From: Streptomyces smaragdinus
GTDB taxonomy: Bacteria; Actinomycetota; Actinomycetes; Streptomycetales; Streptomycetaceae
Length of the DNA stretch: 64,000 nucleotides
Direction: 5' to 3'
NCBI RefSeq assembly: GCF_009604385.1
Contig: NZ_WEGJ01000003.1
Coordinates: 434,001-498,000, forward strand
Positions 17,058 through 25,564 of this stretch are shown one piece after another (position 1 is the first letter of the stretch; each line of letters begins with the position of its first letter). The position numbers and the translations under genes were made by a program. Under the pieces are notes generated by a model, which saw only the letters and a list, made by a program, of their open reading frames with translations, ran no database searches and had not been told where the DNA came from.

Positions 17058-18277
17058 CGACCGCCCATCCTCCCGCCCGACCCCCGCGCCCCGCCGGAAC
17101 TCCCCTGTACGGCCCCGGCCTCGACGGCTCCGCCATGCCCGCGCTGTACGAGCGGCTGCGCGCCGAACACGGCCCCGTCGCCCCGGTGCTCATCGCGCCG
17201 GGCATCCCGGCCTGGCTGGTGCTGGGCTTCACGGAGCTGCTGCGGGTGGCCCGCGACGAGCGGTCCTTCAGCCACGACCCGCGCAACTGGCGGCTGCTGC
17301 GCGAGGGCCGGGTGGCCGCCGACTCCCCGATCATGCCGACGGTGGACTGGCGGCCGGCCCTGCTGTACACCGACGGCCGCCAGCACCGGCGGATGCGCTC
17401 GGCCGTCTCCGCCGCCCTGGAGCGGATCAACGGGCACGCCCTGCGCCGTACCGTCCGGGCCACCGCCGAGCGGCTGATCTCCGAGTTCGCCGAGCAGGGG
17501 CGGGCCGATCTCGTCCCGCACTACGCGCGCAAGCTGCCGCTGCAGGTCGTGACGCAGCTGCTGGGCCTGGACGAGCGTTCCGGTCAGCAGCTGGTGCAGG
17601 CCACGCTGGGCACGGCGGCGGCGAACGCCGACTCGGCGAACGCCAGCGGCCGGATGACCGGGATCCTCACGAAGCTCATCGAGGCCCAGCGGTCCGGCAC
17701 CGCGGGCGACGGCTTCATCGCCACGCTGGCCCGGCATCCGGCGGGGCTGACGGACGACGAGATCCTGCACAACCTGGTGGTCGTGTTCGTCGCCGCCAAC
17801 CAGCCCACCGTCGACTGGATCGCCACCACGCTGCGCATCCTGCTCACCGACCCGGCGCTGGGCACGTCGGTGGCCGGCGGGCGGCTCACCATCGACGACG
17901 CCCTGGACCAGGCGCTGTGGCGGCATCCGCCGGTGCAGAACTACCCGGCCCGCTACGCGCTGCGGGCGGTGGAGTTCGGCGGTCAGCCCATCCGCGCCGG
18001 GGACATGCTGGTTCTGGGCCTGGCCGGTGCCAACGCGGACCCGTCGGTGCGCCCGCCGGACGGCTGCCCGGTCACGGGCAACCGGTCCCATCTGGCGTTC
18101 GGCGCGGGCCCGCACGCGTGTCCGTCGCAGGACCTGGCGCGGCTGATCACCCGTACGGCGGTGGACACGCTGCTGCACCGGCTGCCCGACCTCGAGCTGG
18201 CGGTGCCGGAGAAGGACCTGGCGTGGACGACGTCCCCGTGGGCGCCGAGCCTGGCGGCGCTGCCGGTGCGGCTGTGA
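17054..18277 (+). CDS. cvnE: CvnE: CYP157-like cytochrome P450 lacking ExxR
   Basis: 407 residues, GTG start overlapping the cvnD stop. The haem-binding loop is intact (HLAFGAGPHACPSQ, Cys356). The K-helix ExxR motif is replaced by DQALW at residues 285-289, so both the invariant Glu and Arg are gone. The I-helix oxygen-activation motif is also altered: AANQPT at 247-252 in place of A-G-x-E/D-T-T. Loss of ExxR is known for the CYP157 family found in Streptomyces conservons, which places this protein there. Whether it catalyses oxidation or acts as a haem sensor/scaffold is open. Confidence 0.9.
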   Translation: MTTAHPPARPPRPAGTPLYGPGLDGSAMPALYERLRAEHGPVAPVLIAPGIPAWLVLGFTELLRVARDERSFSHDPRNWRLLREGRVAADSPIMPTVDWRPALLYTDGRQHRRMRSAVSAALERINGHALRRTVRATAERLISEFAEQGRADLVPHYARKLPLQVVTQLLGLDERSGQQLVQATLGTAAANADSANASGRMTGILTKLIEAQRSGTAGDGFIATLARHPAGLTDDEILHNLVVVFVAANQPTVDWIATTLRILLTDPALGTSVAGGRLTIDDALDQALWRHPPVQNYPARYALRAVEFGGQPIRAGDMLVLGLAGANADPSVRPPDGCPVTGNRSHLAFGAGPHACPSQDLARLITRTAVDTLLHRLPDLELAVPEKDLAWTTSPWAPSLAALPVRL

Positions 18278-18281
18278 GTCT

Positions 18282-18917
18282 TTATTGAACGCCTCGGTCG
18301 GGGGCCGCCATGTCCCCTGTCGCGGGGGTGCCTTCGGCCAGCCCGTACCGCAGGAACACCGTGCCGCTGGGGGCGGCGACCGGGGGCTCGAGGAGGGTGA
18401 GGCCGGCGGGCACGGTGCCGTTGCCGAAGACCTGCTTGCCGACGCCGAGGACGATGGGGTGGACCCACAGGTGGAGCCGGTCGAAGAGCCGCTCGCGCAG
18501 GAGCGTCTGCACGAGGTTCAGACTCCCGACGACCTTCACGCTCTCGTGCCGCTCGCGGATCCCGCGCACCTCGGCGGCCAGATCGTCCCCGATCCGCGTC
18601 GACCCCTTCCACGACAGGTCGGGGGTCCCGCGCGAGGCCACGTACTTCGGGACGCGGTTGAACAGCTCGGCGATCTCGTTGTCCTGCCCGCCCTCCTGAT
18701 GCGGCCAGTACCCGGCGAAGATGTCGTACGTCCGCCGGCCGAGGAGCAGGGCGTCGGTCCCCTCGTAGGACCCCATGATCTGCGCCCCCGTCGTCTCGTC
18801 GATCAGCGGCGCCTGCCAGCCGCCGAAGGGGAACCCGACGGGATCCTCGTCGGGGCCGCCGGGCGACTGGCCGACCATGTCGAGGGTGGCGAACATTTCG
18901 ATCTGGATGAGGCCCAT
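18282..18917 (-). CDS. RibD C-terminal/DHFR-like reductase
   Basis: 211 residues. Dihydrofolate-reductase-like fold of the RibD C-terminal family: MFATLDMVGQSPGG start, TDALLLGRRTYDIFAGYWP, IRERHESVKVVGSLNLVQTLL and LHLWVHPIVLGVGKQVF. Such proteins use NADPH, but substrates of stand-alone members are mostly unknown. Its stop is four bases from the cvnE stop, so the two convergent genes share their 3' ends. Downstream of the MarR gene on the same strand with a 130-base gap that shows no clear feature. Confidence 0.85.
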   Translation of the reverse strand: MGLIQIEMFATLDMVGQSPGGPDEDPVGFPFGGWQAPLIDETTGAQIMGSYEGTDALLLGRRTYDIFAGYWPHQEGGQDNEIAELFNRVPKYVASRGTPDLSWKGSTRIGDDLAAEVRGIRERHESVKVVGSLNLVQTLLRERLFDRLHLWVHPIVLGVGKQVFGNGTVPAGLTLLEPPVAAPSGTVFLRYGLAEGTPATGDMAAPDRGVQ

Positions 18918-19047
18918 GACGCGTGCTCCGCTTCGTCTTCGTTGTGGTCCGTTGTGAAGGCAGACCGGCGAACACCGCGAAACTCATCGCCGGGTCCGTA
19001 TCCGTCGTATCAGCCGAACCCCGCCGGGCCGTCCGTGACACGGCGCC

Positions 19048-19488
19048 TCACGCCCACGGGTCCGTGATCTCCCGCAGGAGGGTCAGGGCCTCGCGGAGCT
19101 GCTTCATCCGGCGCTTCCCCAGATGGGCCTCCCACTCGCGCTCCGCCCCGGCCACCACCGCGTCCGCCGTCTCCTTCGCCGCCCAGGCCTTCGCCGTACC
19201 GCGGACCAGGCGGGCGCGTCTGTCGGTGGGGTCCGGTACGCGGGTGACGTAGCCCGTCTTCTCCAGCTGGTCGACCAGGAAGCCCGCCGTCTGCTTCGTG
19301 ACCTGGGCCTGCTGGGCCAGGTCCGTGAGCCGCGTGCCGTCCGGGCCGATGCGCTGCAGGACGCGGGCCTGGGCGGGGGTGAAGTCGTCGTAGCCGGCGT
19401 CGGCGAGGGCGGCGAAGACGCGGTCCTCCAGCCAGCGGTAGGGCAGGAACAGCAGGAGTCCCGTGCTGAGCTCGCTCTCCTCCGGCAT
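19048..19488 (-). CDS. MarR family transcriptional regulator
   Basis: 146 residues. Winged HTH: DFTPAQARVLQRIGPDGTRLTDLAQQAQVTKQTAGFLVDQLEKTGYVTRVPDPTDRRARLV, with the wing DPTDRRAR typical of MarR. N- and C-terminal helices form the dimer. A GGGGAG ribosome site precedes the ATG at 19488. Divergent from the gene at 19568; two matched inverted repeats in the gap are strong candidates for its operators, so it probably represses both directions. Ligand unknown. Confidence 0.9.
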   Translation of the reverse strand: MPEESELSTGLLLFLPYRWLEDRVFAALADAGYDDFTPAQARVLQRIGPDGTRLTDLAQQAQVTKQTAGFLVDQLEKTGYVTRVPDPTDRRARLVRGTAKAWAAKETADAVVAGAEREWEAHLGKRRMKQLREALTLLREITDPWA

Positions 19489-19501
19489 GGTACTCCCCTG
19501 C

Positions 19502-19547
19502 TTGACTTCGGTCAGTCTCTCTGACTACTTTAGTAAGAGAAGCTTAC
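19502..19547 (+). promoter_or_regulatory. Promoter with two tandem MarR-type operators
   Basis: TTGACT (19502-19507), 18 bases and TACTTT (19526-19531) make a good plus-strand promoter for the gene at 19568. GTCAG-TCTCT-CTGAC (19511-19525) and GTAAG-AGAAG-CTTAC (19533-19547) are two perfect 5+5+5 inverted repeats. Their centres are 22 bases apart, two helical turns. One covers the spacer, the other the expected start point. Confidence 0.65.
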
Positions 19548-19567
19548 CACTTGAGTGGGTGATTCCC

Positions 19568-20203
19568 GTGGGCGTCGTACTCGGCGAGGACGCGTGCTGG
19601 CAGGCGATCGACCGGGAGCGGATCGGGCTGGCGGATCTGCTGGAGGGGCTGACCGACGCGGAGTGGCAGACCCCGACCCAGTGCGGGGACTGGGTGGTAC
19701 GGGACGTCGCGGCGCATCTGACGGTGGCCGCGCGCTACGGCCGCGGGGACGTGCTGCGGGAGATGGTCCGGGCCCGGGGGCGGTGGAACCGGATGATCCA
19801 CGACTCGGCCGTCCGGGAGGGGGCGCGCTCCCCGGAGGAGATCGTCGCCCTGCTGCGGTCCATCGTCGGCTCCCGCCGTCTCGCACCGCTGACCACGCGG
19901 CGCGAGCCCCTGCTGGACCTCCTCGTACACGGCCAGGACATCGCGCTCGCCCTCGGCCGCGACCGCCCGATGCCCCCGGAGGCCGCGCGGGACGCCGCGG
20001 ACCGGGTATGGACGATGCGTCTGCCGCCGCGCCCGTGGCCCCTGCCCCGCGCGCGCCTCGTCGCCACGGACGTGGAGTGGACCCGGGGGTCCGGGGAGGA
20101 GATCCGGGGTCCGGTGTCCGCGCTGCTCCTGCTGCTCACCGGGCGGGAGGAGGCTGCTCGGGCCCGGCTGGTGTACGGGGGGTCGTCCGGGGCCGGCGGG
20201 TGA
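19568..20203 (+). CDS. DinB/maleylpyruvate isomerase-type (MDMPI) protein
   Basis: 211 residues if the GTG at 19568 is used; another in-frame GTG lies three codons upstream and neither has a strong ribosome site. The fold is the mycothiol-dependent maleylpyruvate isomerase N-terminal type (DinB-like four-helix bundle): W..PTQCGDWVVRDVAAHLTVAARYGRGD with a metal-type His, and LLVHGQDIALALGRDR. Members use or are thought to use mycothiol, with a divalent metal; substrates of most are unknown. Controlled with the divergent marR gene through the shared operator region, perhaps for detoxification. Confidence 0.75.
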   Translation: MGVVLGEDACWQAIDRERIGLADLLEGLTDAEWQTPTQCGDWVVRDVAAHLTVAARYGRGDVLREMVRARGRWNRMIHDSAVREGARSPEEIVALLRSIVGSRRLAPLTTRREPLLDLLVHGQDIALALGRDRPMPPEAARDAADRVWTMRLPPRPWPLPRARLVATDVEWTRGSGEEIRGPVSALLLLLTGREEAARARLVYGGSSGAGG

Positions 20204-20265
20204 GGACTCGCGGTCCGCGCCAAGGCGGGGGAGGGGGTCGAAGTAGAGGGTCATACGGGGGCAGT

Positions 20266-20304
20266 GTCGGCGGGCGCACGGGAGGAAGGCGTGCGTCCGC
20301 CGAC
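20266..20304. terminator. Strong hairpin terminator between convergent genes
   Basis: A 15-base stem with a single G-T pair (20266-20280 with 20290-20304) and a nine-base purine loop. It separates the stops of the genes at 20203 and 20318. Confidence 0.75.
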
Positions 20305-20317
20305 GGAATGGGGTGCC

Positions 20318-21193
20318 TTACTCGTCCGTGAAGACCTCGGCCGCCGACGAGGCGGTGTAGGTGCGGCGGCTCCAGACGAGAAGCGTGTCGTAGTCGGTGC
20401 AGGTGGTCACTCGTCGACGGTCTTCATCGGTGAGTTCGATCCCGCGCTCGTCGAGGGCTTCCAGGATGACGGCGATCCTGTCCTCCACCCTGCCCTCCGC
20501 CCTCAGCCGCTGAGCGGTCTCTCCCTGGTACATAGAGATGTCCATGGCCATCAGCTTCCTCCAGATCTCCACCGCGGCGGGGACCGACCCCAGACCCGAC
20601 TCGATGAATTCGATGTACGGGAGCGCGTCCTCGTCCGGCTGCTTGTGCAACGCCGAGGCCAGCGCCTGCAGTATCGCATCGACCTTCACGCTCCGGGCAT
20701 GCACGATCGCCGACAGTGTCGCCAGCGGAATGTCCGCCGTCGCCTCCGCCGCGTCGGTCACGACGGGGACGTTGTGCGGGCCCAGGACCAGCGTGCGCAG
20801 CGTCAGGGCCTTCAGTTGGCGGGGGCCGATGATGAACGGGGTCTCCGCCCAGCGGGCCGTGCGGATGTCGTTGCAGACGACCAGCAGCACCGGCGGGACG
20901 TCGTACTTCGCGTACAGATGCGCCAGGTAGTACGCCCAGCTCGACGGCTTTGCCGCATCGGGCTTCCCCTGCGCCTCCACCGCGAGCAGATAGCTCGAGC
21001 CGTCCGGGTTGTCGAACCGCAGGAGCGTGTCCACCCGGCGTTCGAGCGGCTTGAGCTCCGTGAGGTCCGTGGGGAGCACCGTCACCGACGACGGGTCGTC
21101 GAAATCCAGACCCAGCCGTCGGAAGGTGCGGGCGAAGACCCCGGGGTCCTCCCGGAAGAGCTGGTGCATCGCCTCATGGGATGAGCTGACCAT
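20318..21193 (-). CDS. Putative PD-(D/E)XK nuclease-like protein of unknown role
   Basis: 291 residues. The first half shows a nuclease-like pattern: RRVDTLLRF (acidic Asp after a strand), then SSYLLAVEAQGKPD giving the E-x-Q/K signature of the PD-(D/E)XK fold, and WAYYLAHLYAKYDVPPVLLVVCNDI. This is reminiscent of Rpn/transposase-like nucleases that are frequent as orphan genes in Streptomyces. The second half is helical, ending in a charged RAEGRVEDRIAVILEALDERGIEL segment. ATG at 21193. No transposon ends are visible around it. Function unknown; the nuclease call is from motif reading only. Confidence 0.6.
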   Translation of the reverse strand: MVSSSHEAMHQLFREDPGVFARTFRRLGLDFDDPSSVTVLPTDLTELKPLERRVDTLLRFDNPDGSSYLLAVEAQGKPDAAKPSSWAYYLAHLYAKYDVPPVLLVVCNDIRTARWAETPFIIGPRQLKALTLRTLVLGPHNVPVVTDAAEATADIPLATLSAIVHARSVKVDAILQALASALHKQPDEDALPYIEFIESGLGSVPAAVEIWRKLMAMDISMYQGETAQRLRAEGRVEDRIAVILEALDERGIELTDEDRRRVTTCTDYDTLLVWSRRTYTASSAAEVFTDE

Positions 21194-21301
21194 GCGGTGG
21201 ACGCTAAGACCGCCCTGACCTGCATATTCGTTTCTGCAGCGGTTGGTTCACCCGTACGAAGTAAGCCCTCACCATCACCCCCCGTACGAGCTGAGGGCAG
21301 C

Positions 21302-21350
21302 GTTTCCCCACGGAAACACGTGCGATGCGGCCGGGTAACCGCCGCGAAGC
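21302..21350 (+). promoter_or_regulatory. Two GlnR boxes upstream of the nitrite reductase operon
   Basis: Box 1 is GTTTC-N6-GAAAC (21302-21317), a perfect inverted repeat. Box 2 is GTAAC-N6-GAAGC (21335-21350). Both fit the actinobacterial GlnR consensus gTnAC-N6-GAAAC; the boxes start 33 bases apart, three helical turns. They end 12 bases before the ATG at 21363. GlnR activation of nitrite assimilation under nitrogen limitation is known in Streptomyces, so nitrogen control of this operon is very likely. Confidence 0.7.
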
Positions 21351-21362
21351 ACCCTCTGGGTC

Positions 21363-22583
21363 ATGGAACCGCGAGAGCGCATCGTCGTAGTCGGCGCCGG
21401 CCTGGCCGGCAACCGGCTGGCCCAGCACCTCGGGGCCGTCCACGACGTGACCCTGATCGCCGAGGAGCCCCACCCGGCGTACAACCGCGTCCTCCTCGCC
21501 GAGGTGCTCGCCGGCCACTACCCGGCCGACGTCATCCGCCTCCCCCGGCCCCCGCACGCAACCCGCCGCGAAGCCCGCGCCGTCCGCGTCGACCGCGCCG
21601 CCCGCACCGTCCAGTGCGACGACGGCGCCGGCCTCCCCTACGACCGCCTCGTCCTGGCCACCGGCTCGAATCCCGTGCTGCCGCCCCTGCGCGGCCTGTT
21701 CGCGCCCGGCGGACACGAACTCCCCGCCGGGGTGCACGCCTTCCGCACCCTCGACGACTGCCTGGCGCTCGCGGCGGCGACGCGAGCGGACACCCGCGTC
21801 GTGGTGATCGGCGGCGGCCTCCTCGGCTCCTCCGCCGCCCGCGCCCTCGCCCGCCGGGGGGCCCAGGTCGTCCTGGCCCACCAGGGTGAGCACCTGATGG
21901 AGCGCCAGCTCGACGCCCAGGCCTCCCGCATGCTCCGCACCCACCTCGAGGGCCTCGGCGTCGAGGTGCACACCGAATGCCGGGTCCGCGGCCTGCGGTG
22001 CGCCCCCGACGGCGTGCGGGCCGTGGAGCTCGCCGACGGCTACCGGCTCACCGCCGAACTCGTCGTCCTGGCCTGCGGCGTCCGCCCCCGCACCGGCCTC
22101 GCCCGCGCCGCCGGCCTGGAGACGGCCCGCGGCATCGTGGTGGACGACGAACTGCGTACCTCCGACCCGTACATCCACGCCCTCGGCGACTGCGCCGAAC
22201 ACCGCGGCACCGTGTACGGGCTGGCGGGCCCGGCGCTGGACCAGGCCGACACCCTCGCCCGGGTGCTCACCGGGGGCAAGGCCACGTACGAGGGCTCCCG
22301 CGTCCTCACCCGCCTCACCCTTGTGCCCGACTCCCGCACCCCGCTCGACCTCGCCGCCTTCGGCGACCCCGTGCCAGGCCCTGACGACGACGTCATCCAG
22401 CTGGCCGACGCCACCCGCCGCGCCTACCGCAAGGTCGTCGTGCGCGACGGGCGGCTCGTCGGCGGCATCCTGCTCGGCGACCTCGCGGCCGTGGGCGCCC
22501 TCGCCCGCGCCTGGGAGGCCGACGAGCCGCTGCCCGACGACGTACCGCTGCTCCACCTGCTCACCCACCCAGGAGGACCCTGA
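21363..22583 (+). CDS. FAD-dependent NAD(P)H oxidoreductase of nitrate/nitrite assimilation
   Basis: 406 residues. Two Rossmann folds: VVVGAGLAGNRLAQHL for FAD (residues 8-23) and VVVIGGGLLGSSAARAL for NADH, then the FAD-binding HALGDCAEH. The sequence resembles the N-terminal FAD/NADH half of NirB and the NasB/NasC electron-transfer subunit of assimilatory nitrate reductase. It has no iron-sulfur cysteines or siroheme domain. Directly precedes nirB, separated by one base, with an AGGAGG for nirB inside its 3' end. Best guess: it delivers electrons to NasA, encoded 9 kb away; a role in nitrite reduction is the alternative. Confidence 0.8.
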   Translation: MEPRERIVVVGAGLAGNRLAQHLGAVHDVTLIAEEPHPAYNRVLLAEVLAGHYPADVIRLPRPPHATRREARAVRVDRAARTVQCDDGAGLPYDRLVLATGSNPVLPPLRGLFAPGGHELPAGVHAFRTLDDCLALAAATRADTRVVVIGGGLLGSSAARALARRGAQVVLAHQGEHLMERQLDAQASRMLRTHLEGLGVEVHTECRVRGLRCAPDGVRAVELADGYRLTAELVVLACGVRPRTGLARAAGLETARGIVVDDELRTSDPYIHALGDCAEHRGTVYGLAGPALDQADTLARVLTGGKATYEGSRVLTRLTLVPDSRTPLDLAAFGDPVPGPDDDVIQLADATRRAYRKVVVRDGRLVGGILLGDLAAVGALARAWEADEPLPDDVPLLHLLTHPGGP

Positions 22584-22584
22584 G

Positions 22585-25131
22585 ATGCAGACGATCGTGC
22601 TGATCGGCCACGGAATGGTCGGCCAGCGGTTTCTCGAGGCCCTCGCGGACCGCGGCGTCACCGAGTCCGCCCGGGTCGTCGTGCTCTGCGAGGAGCCGCG
22701 CCCCGCCTACGACCGCGTGCACCTCACCTCGTACTTCGACGGCACCTCCCCCGAGGAGCTGTCCATGGTCGAGGACGGCTTCATGGAGCGTCACGGCATC
22801 GAGCTGTACGTCGGCGACCCCGCGACCGGCGTCGACCGCGAGACGCGGACGGTCACCGCCCGCTCCGGGCGGACCTTCGCGTACGACACCCTCGTCCTCG
22901 CCACCGGCTCCTACCCCTTCGTCCCGCCCTGCCCCGGCAAGGACGCCGAGGGCGTCTTCGTCTACCGCACCATCGACGACCTGCTGGCCATCGAGGAGTA
23001 CGCGAGGAACGCCACGACCGGCGTCGTCGTCGGCGGCGGACTCCTCGGCCTGGAGGCGGCCGGCGCCCTCAAGGGCCTCGGACTGGACACCCACATCGTC
23101 GAGTTCGCCCCCCGGCTGATGGCCGTCCAGGTCGACGAGGGCGGCGGCAGCGCCCTGCGCCGCACCATCGCCGGCATGGGCCTGGGCGTCCACACCGGGC
23201 GCGGCGGCAAGGAGATCCGTACGGACGAGGGCGGCGCCGTCAGCGGCATGCTGCTCACGGACGACTCCGAACTCCCCGCCGACCTGGTCGTCTTCGCCGC
23301 CGGCATCCGCCCCCGCGACGACCTCGCCCGTGCCACGGGCCTGACCGTCGGCGAGCGCGGCGGCATCGTCGTGGACACCGCGTGCCGTACGAGCGACCCC
23401 GCCGTCTACGCGATCGGCGAGTGCGCGCAGGCGGCCGACGGGCGGGTGTACGGGCTGGTCGCGCCCGGGTACGAGATGGCGCAGACGGCGGCCGACGCGA
23501 TCGCCGGGGAGGCCGCGCGGGAGTTCACCGGCGCCGACATGTCCACCAAGCTGAAGCTCCTCGGCGTGGACGTCGCGTCCTTCGGCGACGCCCACGGCAC
23601 GGCGGACGGCTGCCTCGACGTGGTGTACGCCGACTCCCGCGCCGGCGTCTACAAGAAGCTGGTCGTCGCCCCCTCCGGAGAGCTCCTCGGCGGCGTCCTG
23701 GTCGGCGACGCCGACGCGTACAGCATGCTCCGCCCCCTGACCGGCACCGTCCCGCCGCTCGCCCCCGAACAGCTCGTTCTCCCGGCCGGCCTCGGCGCCC
23801 CGGCGGCCCTGGGGCCGGACGCGCTGCCCGCCGAGGCCGTCGTCTGCAGCTGCCACAACGTCACCAAGGGCCGGATCCTCGACGCCGTCGCCGAACACGA
23901 GTGCACGACGCTCCCGGAGATCAAGAAGTGCACCAAGGCCGGCACCGGCTGCGGCAGCTGCGTCAAGCTCATCGGCCAACTGCTCCCGGCCACCGGCGAC
24001 CAGGGCCTGTGCGGCTGCTTCCCGGTGACCCGGGCCGAGCTGTACGAGATCATCCGGGTCCGCCGGATCACCTCGTACACCCGGGTCCTCGACGAGCACG
24101 GCCGCCCCGAGGCGCGCGGCGGCGAGGGCTGCGAGGTCTGCAAGCCGGCGGTCGCCTCGATCATCGCCTCCCTCGCGCCCGCGATCGGCGCGGACGGCTA
24201 CGTGCTGGGCGGCGAGCAGGCGGCGCTGCAGGACACCAACGACCACTTCCTCGCGAACATGCAGCGCAACGGCTCCTACTCGGTCGTCCCCCGGATCCCC
24301 GGCGGCGAGGTCACCCCGGAGAAGCTGATCGTCATCGGCGAGGTGGCCCGGGACTTCGGCCTCTACACGAAGATCACCGGCGGTCAGCGCATCGACCTCT
24401 TCGGCGCCCGCGTGGACCAGCTGCCGGCGATCTGGGCACGGCTGGTCGACGCCGGGTTCGAGTCGGGGCACGCGTACGGCAAGGCGCTGCGGACGGTGAA
24501 GTCGTGCGTGGGGCGGACCTGGTGCCGGTACGGCGTGCAGGACTCCGTGCGGATGGCCATCGACCTGGAGCTGCGCTACCGGGGGCTGCGCGCGCCGCAC
24601 AAGCTGAAGTCGGCGGTGTCGGGCTGCGCGCGGGAGTGCGCGGAGGCGCAGTCGAAGGACTTCGGCGTCATCGCCACGGCGAACGGCTGGAACCTGTACG
24701 TCGGCGGCAACGGCGGCATGACGCCCCGGCACGCGGATCTGCTCGCGCAGGATCTGTCGGACGCGGAACTCGTCCGGCTCATCGACCGGTTCCTGATGTT
24801 CTACATCCGCACCGCCGACCGGCTGGAGCGCACCTCGGTGTGGCTGGAGCGGATCGAGGGCGGGCTCGACCACGTCCGGGACGTCGTCGTGCACGACTCG
24901 CTCGGGCTGTGCGACGAACTCGAGGCGCTGATGCGGGCGCACGTCGCCGGCTATCGCGACGAGTGGGCCGAGACCCTCACCGACCCCGACCGGCTGCGCC
25001 GCTTCGTCTCCTTCGTCAACGCGCCCGGAACGCCCGACCCGACGGTGCGGTTCGTGTCCGAGCGCGAGCAGATCAAGCCCGATCTGGCCCTGCTGCAGAT
25101 CACCTCCCCGGAAGGAACCGCCGTCCGATGA
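22585..25131 (+). CDS. nirB: Nitrite reductase [NAD(P)H], large subunit
   Basis: 848 residues. Reduces nitrite to ammonium with six electrons from NAD(P)H. Order of domains: FAD fold (VLIGHGMVGQRFLEAL), NAD fold (GVVVGGGLLGLEAAGAL), BFD-like [2Fe-2S] domain with CSCHNVTKG and C...GCGSCVKL near residues 423-460, ferredoxin-like half domain, and the siroheme/[4Fe-4S] domain with SCVGRTWC (near 640) and SGCARECAEAQSKDFG (near 679). ATG at 22585 has AGGAGG eight bases upstream. It overlaps nirD by four bases. Siroheme supply links it to the chelatase at 9651. Confidence 0.95.
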   Translation: MQTIVLIGHGMVGQRFLEALADRGVTESARVVVLCEEPRPAYDRVHLTSYFDGTSPEELSMVEDGFMERHGIELYVGDPATGVDRETRTVTARSGRTFAYDTLVLATGSYPFVPPCPGKDAEGVFVYRTIDDLLAIEEYARNATTGVVVGGGLLGLEAAGALKGLGLDTHIVEFAPRLMAVQVDEGGGSALRRTIAGMGLGVHTGRGGKEIRTDEGGAVSGMLLTDDSELPADLVVFAAGIRPRDDLARATGLTVGERGGIVVDTACRTSDPAVYAIGECAQAADGRVYGLVAPGYEMAQTAADAIAGEAAREFTGADMSTKLKLLGVDVASFGDAHGTADGCLDVVYADSRAGVYKKLVVAPSGELLGGVLVGDADAYSMLRPLTGTVPPLAPEQLVLPAGLGAPAALGPDALPAEAVVCSCHNVTKGRILDAVAEHECTTLPEIKKCTKAGTGCGSCVKLIGQLLPATGDQGLCGCFPVTRAELYEIIRVRRITSYTRVLDEHGRPEARGGEGCEVCKPAVASIIASLAPAIGADGYVLGGEQAALQDTNDHFLANMQRNGSYSVVPRIPGGEVTPEKLIVIGEVARDFGLYTKITGGQRIDLFGARVDQLPAIWARLVDAGFESGHAYGKALRTVKSCVGRTWCRYGVQDSVRMAIDLELRYRGLRAPHKLKSAVSGCARECAEAQSKDFGVIATANGWNLYVGGNGGMTPRHADLLAQDLSDAELVRLIDRFLMFYIRTADRLERTSVWLERIEGGLDHVRDVVVHDSLGLCDELEALMRAHVAGYRDEWAETLTDPDRLRRFVSFVNAPGTPDPTVRFVSEREQIKPDLALLQITSPEGTAVR

Positions 25132-25478
25132 CCCTGGCCCCCGAGCGCACCGACCTGCGCGTCCAGCTCCGCCTGCCCGGCGGCTGGTTCCCGGTCTGCG
25201 ACCTCGCCCTCCTCACCCCCGGCCGCGGGGTGGCCGCGCTGCTCCCGGACGGCACCCAGGTCGCGGTCTTCCTGGACCGCGCGGGCACGGTGCACGCCGT
25301 CGCCAACCGCGACCCCTTCACCGGCGCGTACGTCCTCTCCCGGGGCCTGGTCGGCTCGGCGGACGGCCGCCCGTTCGTCGCCTCGCCGCTGCTCAAACAA
25401 CGGTTCGAGCTGGAGACGGGGCGGTGTCTGGACGACGCGGAGGTGACGATTCCGGTGTACGCGGCGCGGGTCGGATAG
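25128..25478 (+). CDS. nirD: Nitrite reductase small subunit, Rieske-like
   Basis: 116 residues, Rieske-like beta fold of NirD: W.PVCDLALLTPGRGVAALL and VAVFLDRAGTVHAVANRDPFTGAYVLSRGLVG, then SPLLKQRFELETGRCLDD. It lacks the Cys/His pairs of true Rieske proteins, as NirD proteins do, so no cluster is bound. Needed for activity of NirB. ATGA overlap with nirB shows translational coupling; last gene of the nitrogen operon. Confidence 0.92.
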   Translation: MTLAPERTDLRVQLRLPGGWFPVCDLALLTPGRGVAALLPDGTQVAVFLDRAGTVHAVANRDPFTGAYVLSRGLVGSADGRPFVASPLLKQRFELETGRCLDDAEVTIPVYAARVG

Positions 25479-25564
25479 GGGGTGTCTGCCTCGCCGGTGG
25501 TACCCGGGCGTTCTACGCTGCGGCCAGGCAGCTGCCACGTCCGAGACCGAGGAGCGCAGGCGCC

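Noticed and set aside
18923..19252. Possible small gene on the plus strand near 19 kb
   Set aside because: No ribosome site, Arg-rich translation, and overlaps the well-supported MarR gene on the other strand.
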